A DNA stretch of 7,338 nucleotides from NCBI GenBank assembly GCA_021780975.1, contig JAJXXS010000163.1, forward strand, positions 1 through 7,338, given 5' to 3'. Below the pieces are notes generated by a model. It worked only from the letters and a program-made list of their open reading frames with translations, was not told where the DNA came from and ran no database searches. The DNA comes from Pseudomonadota bacterium. Its GTDB lineage: Bacteria; Pseudomonadota; Gammaproteobacteria; Burkholderiales; Thiobacillaceae. This document shows, piece after piece, positions 5,697 through 7,338 of this stretch (the stretch's first letter is position 1; every line of letters begins with the position of its first letter). A program made the translations under genes and the position numbers.

Positions 5697-7338
5697 TGGA
5701 AACCCTGTTGCGCGTGGAGAATCTGTGCGTCGACATTCCCGTCACCGGCGGTCTGGCGCGGCCGGTCGCCGGCGTCGACCTGCAGATCGGGGCGGGCGAG
5801 ACCTACGCTCTGGTGGGGGAATCCGGCAGCGGAAAATCGATGACCGCGCTCGCGCTCATGCGCCTGCTGCCAGCGGGTGCGCAGCTGCGCGCCGGGCGCA
5901 TGGAACTGGCCGGCGCGGATCTGCTGGGGCTTACCGAGCAAGCCATGCGCCGGGTACGCGGCGGCCGCATGGCGATGATATTCCAGGAACCGATGCTGGC
6001 CATGAATCCGGTGCTGAGCGTGGGTCGCCAGGTCATGGAAAGCCTGCGGGTGCATCGCGATCTGGCGGGGGCGGCGGCGCGCGATGCCGCAGCGGCCCTG
6101 CTCGCGCAGGTCGGCATCGCGGACGCCGGGCGCAGGCTTGCCAGCTATCCCTTCGAGCTGTCCGGGGGCATGCGTCAGCGCGTCCTGCTCGCGATGGCGC
6201 TGGCCGGGGGGCCGGCCCTGCTCATTGCCGACGAACCAACCACGGCGCTCGATGTCACTCTGCAGGCACAGGTTCTCGGTATGCTGCGCAAGTTGCAGGG
6301 CGAACGAGGCATGGCTGTGTTGCTCATCACCCATGACCTGGGGGTCGTGGCGGAGAATGCCGATCAGGTGGGCGTGATGTATGCCGGCGAGCTGGTGGAG
6401 ACGGCAACGCGCGAGGATTTTTTCGTCGCCCCTTTCCATCCCTACAGCCGCCAGCTTTTCCTCGCGCTGCCCGGACAGGGGCGGGAGAGGCTCATGGTGA
6501 TCGCCGGCCAGCTGCCGCGCCCGGAAGAAGATCTGCCCGGCTGCCGTTTCGCGCCGCGCTGTCCGCAAGCGTTCGCGCGTTGCCGCAGCGAGGTGCCGCG
6601 ATGGCACGTGCTGCAGGAGGGGCATCGTGTGCGCTGTCACCTGGCGCAAAGCGACCCGGCGTATGTTCTGGGTGCGCCTGTCACCCCGCCAGCAAGACGG
6701 CAGGTCGCCGACGCACCCAAGGTCCTGCGCGCACGCGGACTCAGCGTGCAATTTCTGCTCCGCCATGGATTATTCGGGCGCCGCCCGCTGCGTGCCGTCG
6801 ATGGCGTGGACATGGATTTGAGCGCCGGTCGCACGCTCGCCTTGGTGGGGGAATCAGGCTGCGGCAAGACCACCGTGGCGCGCGCGTTGCTGGGGCTCAC
6901 GCCTGCCACGGCGGGAACGGTGGAGGTGCGCGGCGGCATGCAGATGGTTTTTCAGGATCCCTATGCTTCGCTCAACCCGCGCATGCGCATCGCTGCCATC
7001 CTGCTGGAGGGGATGGTGGCCCAGGGCCGTGTGCCGCGCGCCGGGCGGGCCGCTGCAGTGGCGGGTCTGCTGGCGGAAGTGGGCCTGCCCGCTGACGCCG
7101 GCGAGCGCTTCCCGCATGAATTTTCCGGCGGCCAGCGTCAGCGCATCGCCATCGCCCGCGCGTTGGCGGTCAGACCGCGCATACTCATCTGCGACGAGCC
7201 GACCAGCGCCCTGGACGTCTCCGTGCAGGCGCAGATCGTCAATCTGCTCAAGACGCTGCAGGAGGAGACGGCACTCGCCTATCTTTTCATCACCCACAAT
7301 CTGGCCCTGGTGGGGGAACTGGCACATGAGGTTGCGGT
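5696..7338 (+). CDS. Fused ABC transporter ATPase with two nucleotide-binding domains (DppD-DppF/YejF type), C-terminus beyond window
   Basis: This is the cytoplasmic motor that hydrolyses ATP to drive the two permeases. It is open for 547 codons and runs off the right edge. Domain 1: Walker A GESGSGKS (41-48), Q-loop Gln97 in IFQEP, signature LSGGMRQR (155-162), Walker B LLIADEP (175-181) with catalytic Glu180, and switch His213. A linker of the oligopeptide-transporter C-terminal type follows, with Cys283, Cys289, Cys296 and Cys314, the pattern of the [4Fe-4S] site in OppD/DppD proteins. Domain 2: Walker A GESGCGKT (385-392), Gln420 in VFQDPYASLNPRM, signature FSGGQRQR (476-483), Walker B ILICDEP (496-502) with Glu501, and His534. 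All catalytic motifs of both domains are present. Domain 2 is short between Walker A and the Q-loop (29 residues from Lys391 to Gln420, against 50 in domain 1). Single-chain double ATPases are also known in YejF and GsiA. The ATG overlaps the permease stop by 1 base. Confidence 0.95.
   Translation, partial: METLLRVENLCVDIPVTGGLARPVAGVDLQIGAGETYALVGESGSGKSMTALALMRLLPAGAQLRAGRMELAGADLLGLTEQAMRRVRGGRMAMIFQEPMLAMNPVLSVGRQVMESLRVHRDLAGAAARDAAAALLAQVGIADAGRRLASYPFELSGGMRQRVLLAMALAGGPALLIADEPTTALDVTLQAQVLGMLRKLQGERGMAVLLITHDLGVVAENADQVGVMYAGELVETATREDFFVAPFHPYSRQLFLALPGQGRERLMVIAGQLPRPEEDLPGCRFAPRCPQAFARCRSEVPRWHVLQEGHRVRCHLAQSDPAYVLGAPVTPPARRQVADAPKVLRARGLSVQFLLRHGLFGRRPLRAVDGVDMDLSAGRTLALVGESGCGKTTVARALLGLTPATAGTVEVRGGMQMVFQDPYASLNPRMRIAAILLEGMVAQGRVPRAGRAAAVAGLLAEVGLPADAGERFPHEFSGGQRQRIAIARALAVRPRILICDEPTSALDVSVQAQIVNLLKTLQEETALAYLFITHNLALVGELAHEVA

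Noticed and set aside
5525..6766. A 413-codon minus-strand open frame opposite the fused ATPase
   Set aside because: It overlaps the ATPase motifs on the other strand and shows no domain or signal.
5696..7338. Two separate ATPase genes (dppD and dppF)
   Set aside because: Translation from 5696 is continuous through both ATPase domains with no stop, so one fused protein is the correct reading.

Overview
The window is GC-rich, densely packed chromosomal DNA from a Gram-negative bacterium. A proteobacterium, most likely a betaproteobacterium, fits best. The reasons are the FabI sequence type, strong G/C third-position preference, a lipobox-type solute-binding protein, and a peptide-type ABC operon beside fabI. 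The genus cannot be told from this sequence alone. No rRNA, tRNA, CRISPR array, insertion sequence or phage gene was seen.

Layout. Positions 1-1102 are transcribed leftward: fabI (enoyl-ACP reductase, 320-1102), then after 14 bases the first 101 codons of an alanine dehydrogenase gene (1-305, cut by the window edge). A 75-base divergent intergenic region (1103-1177) holds candidate promoters for both directions. From 1178 to the right edge a tightly coupled rightward operon encodes one ABC transporter of the oligopeptide/dipeptide/nickel superfamily: a 714-aa substrate-binding lipoprotein (1178-3322), a DppB/OppB-type permease (3319-4296), a DppC/OppC-type permease with a long extra N-terminal part (4293-5696), and a double-headed ATPase with both nucleotide-binding domains in one chain (5696 to beyond 7338). 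Successive genes overlap by 4, 4 and 1 bases, so they are almost certainly co-transcribed and translationally coupled. Apart from the two edge-truncated genes, all are intact.

How the parts work together. The binding protein captures a ligand in the periplasm, the two permeases form the pore, and the fused ATPase drives transport. The order (binding protein, B-type permease, C-type permease, fused ATPase) is the same as in yejABEF. The ligand cannot be read from the sequence.

The transporter is the unusual part. The binding protein carries both an N-terminal lipobox and a C-terminal transmembrane helix. The second permease has three additional predicted membrane segments and an approximately 87-residue periplasmic loop before the standard domain. 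The second ATPase domain is about 21 residues shorter than the first between Walker A and the Q-loop. These traits suggest a divergent, membrane-tethered branch of the peptide-transporter family. They do not by themselves show a new kind of system.
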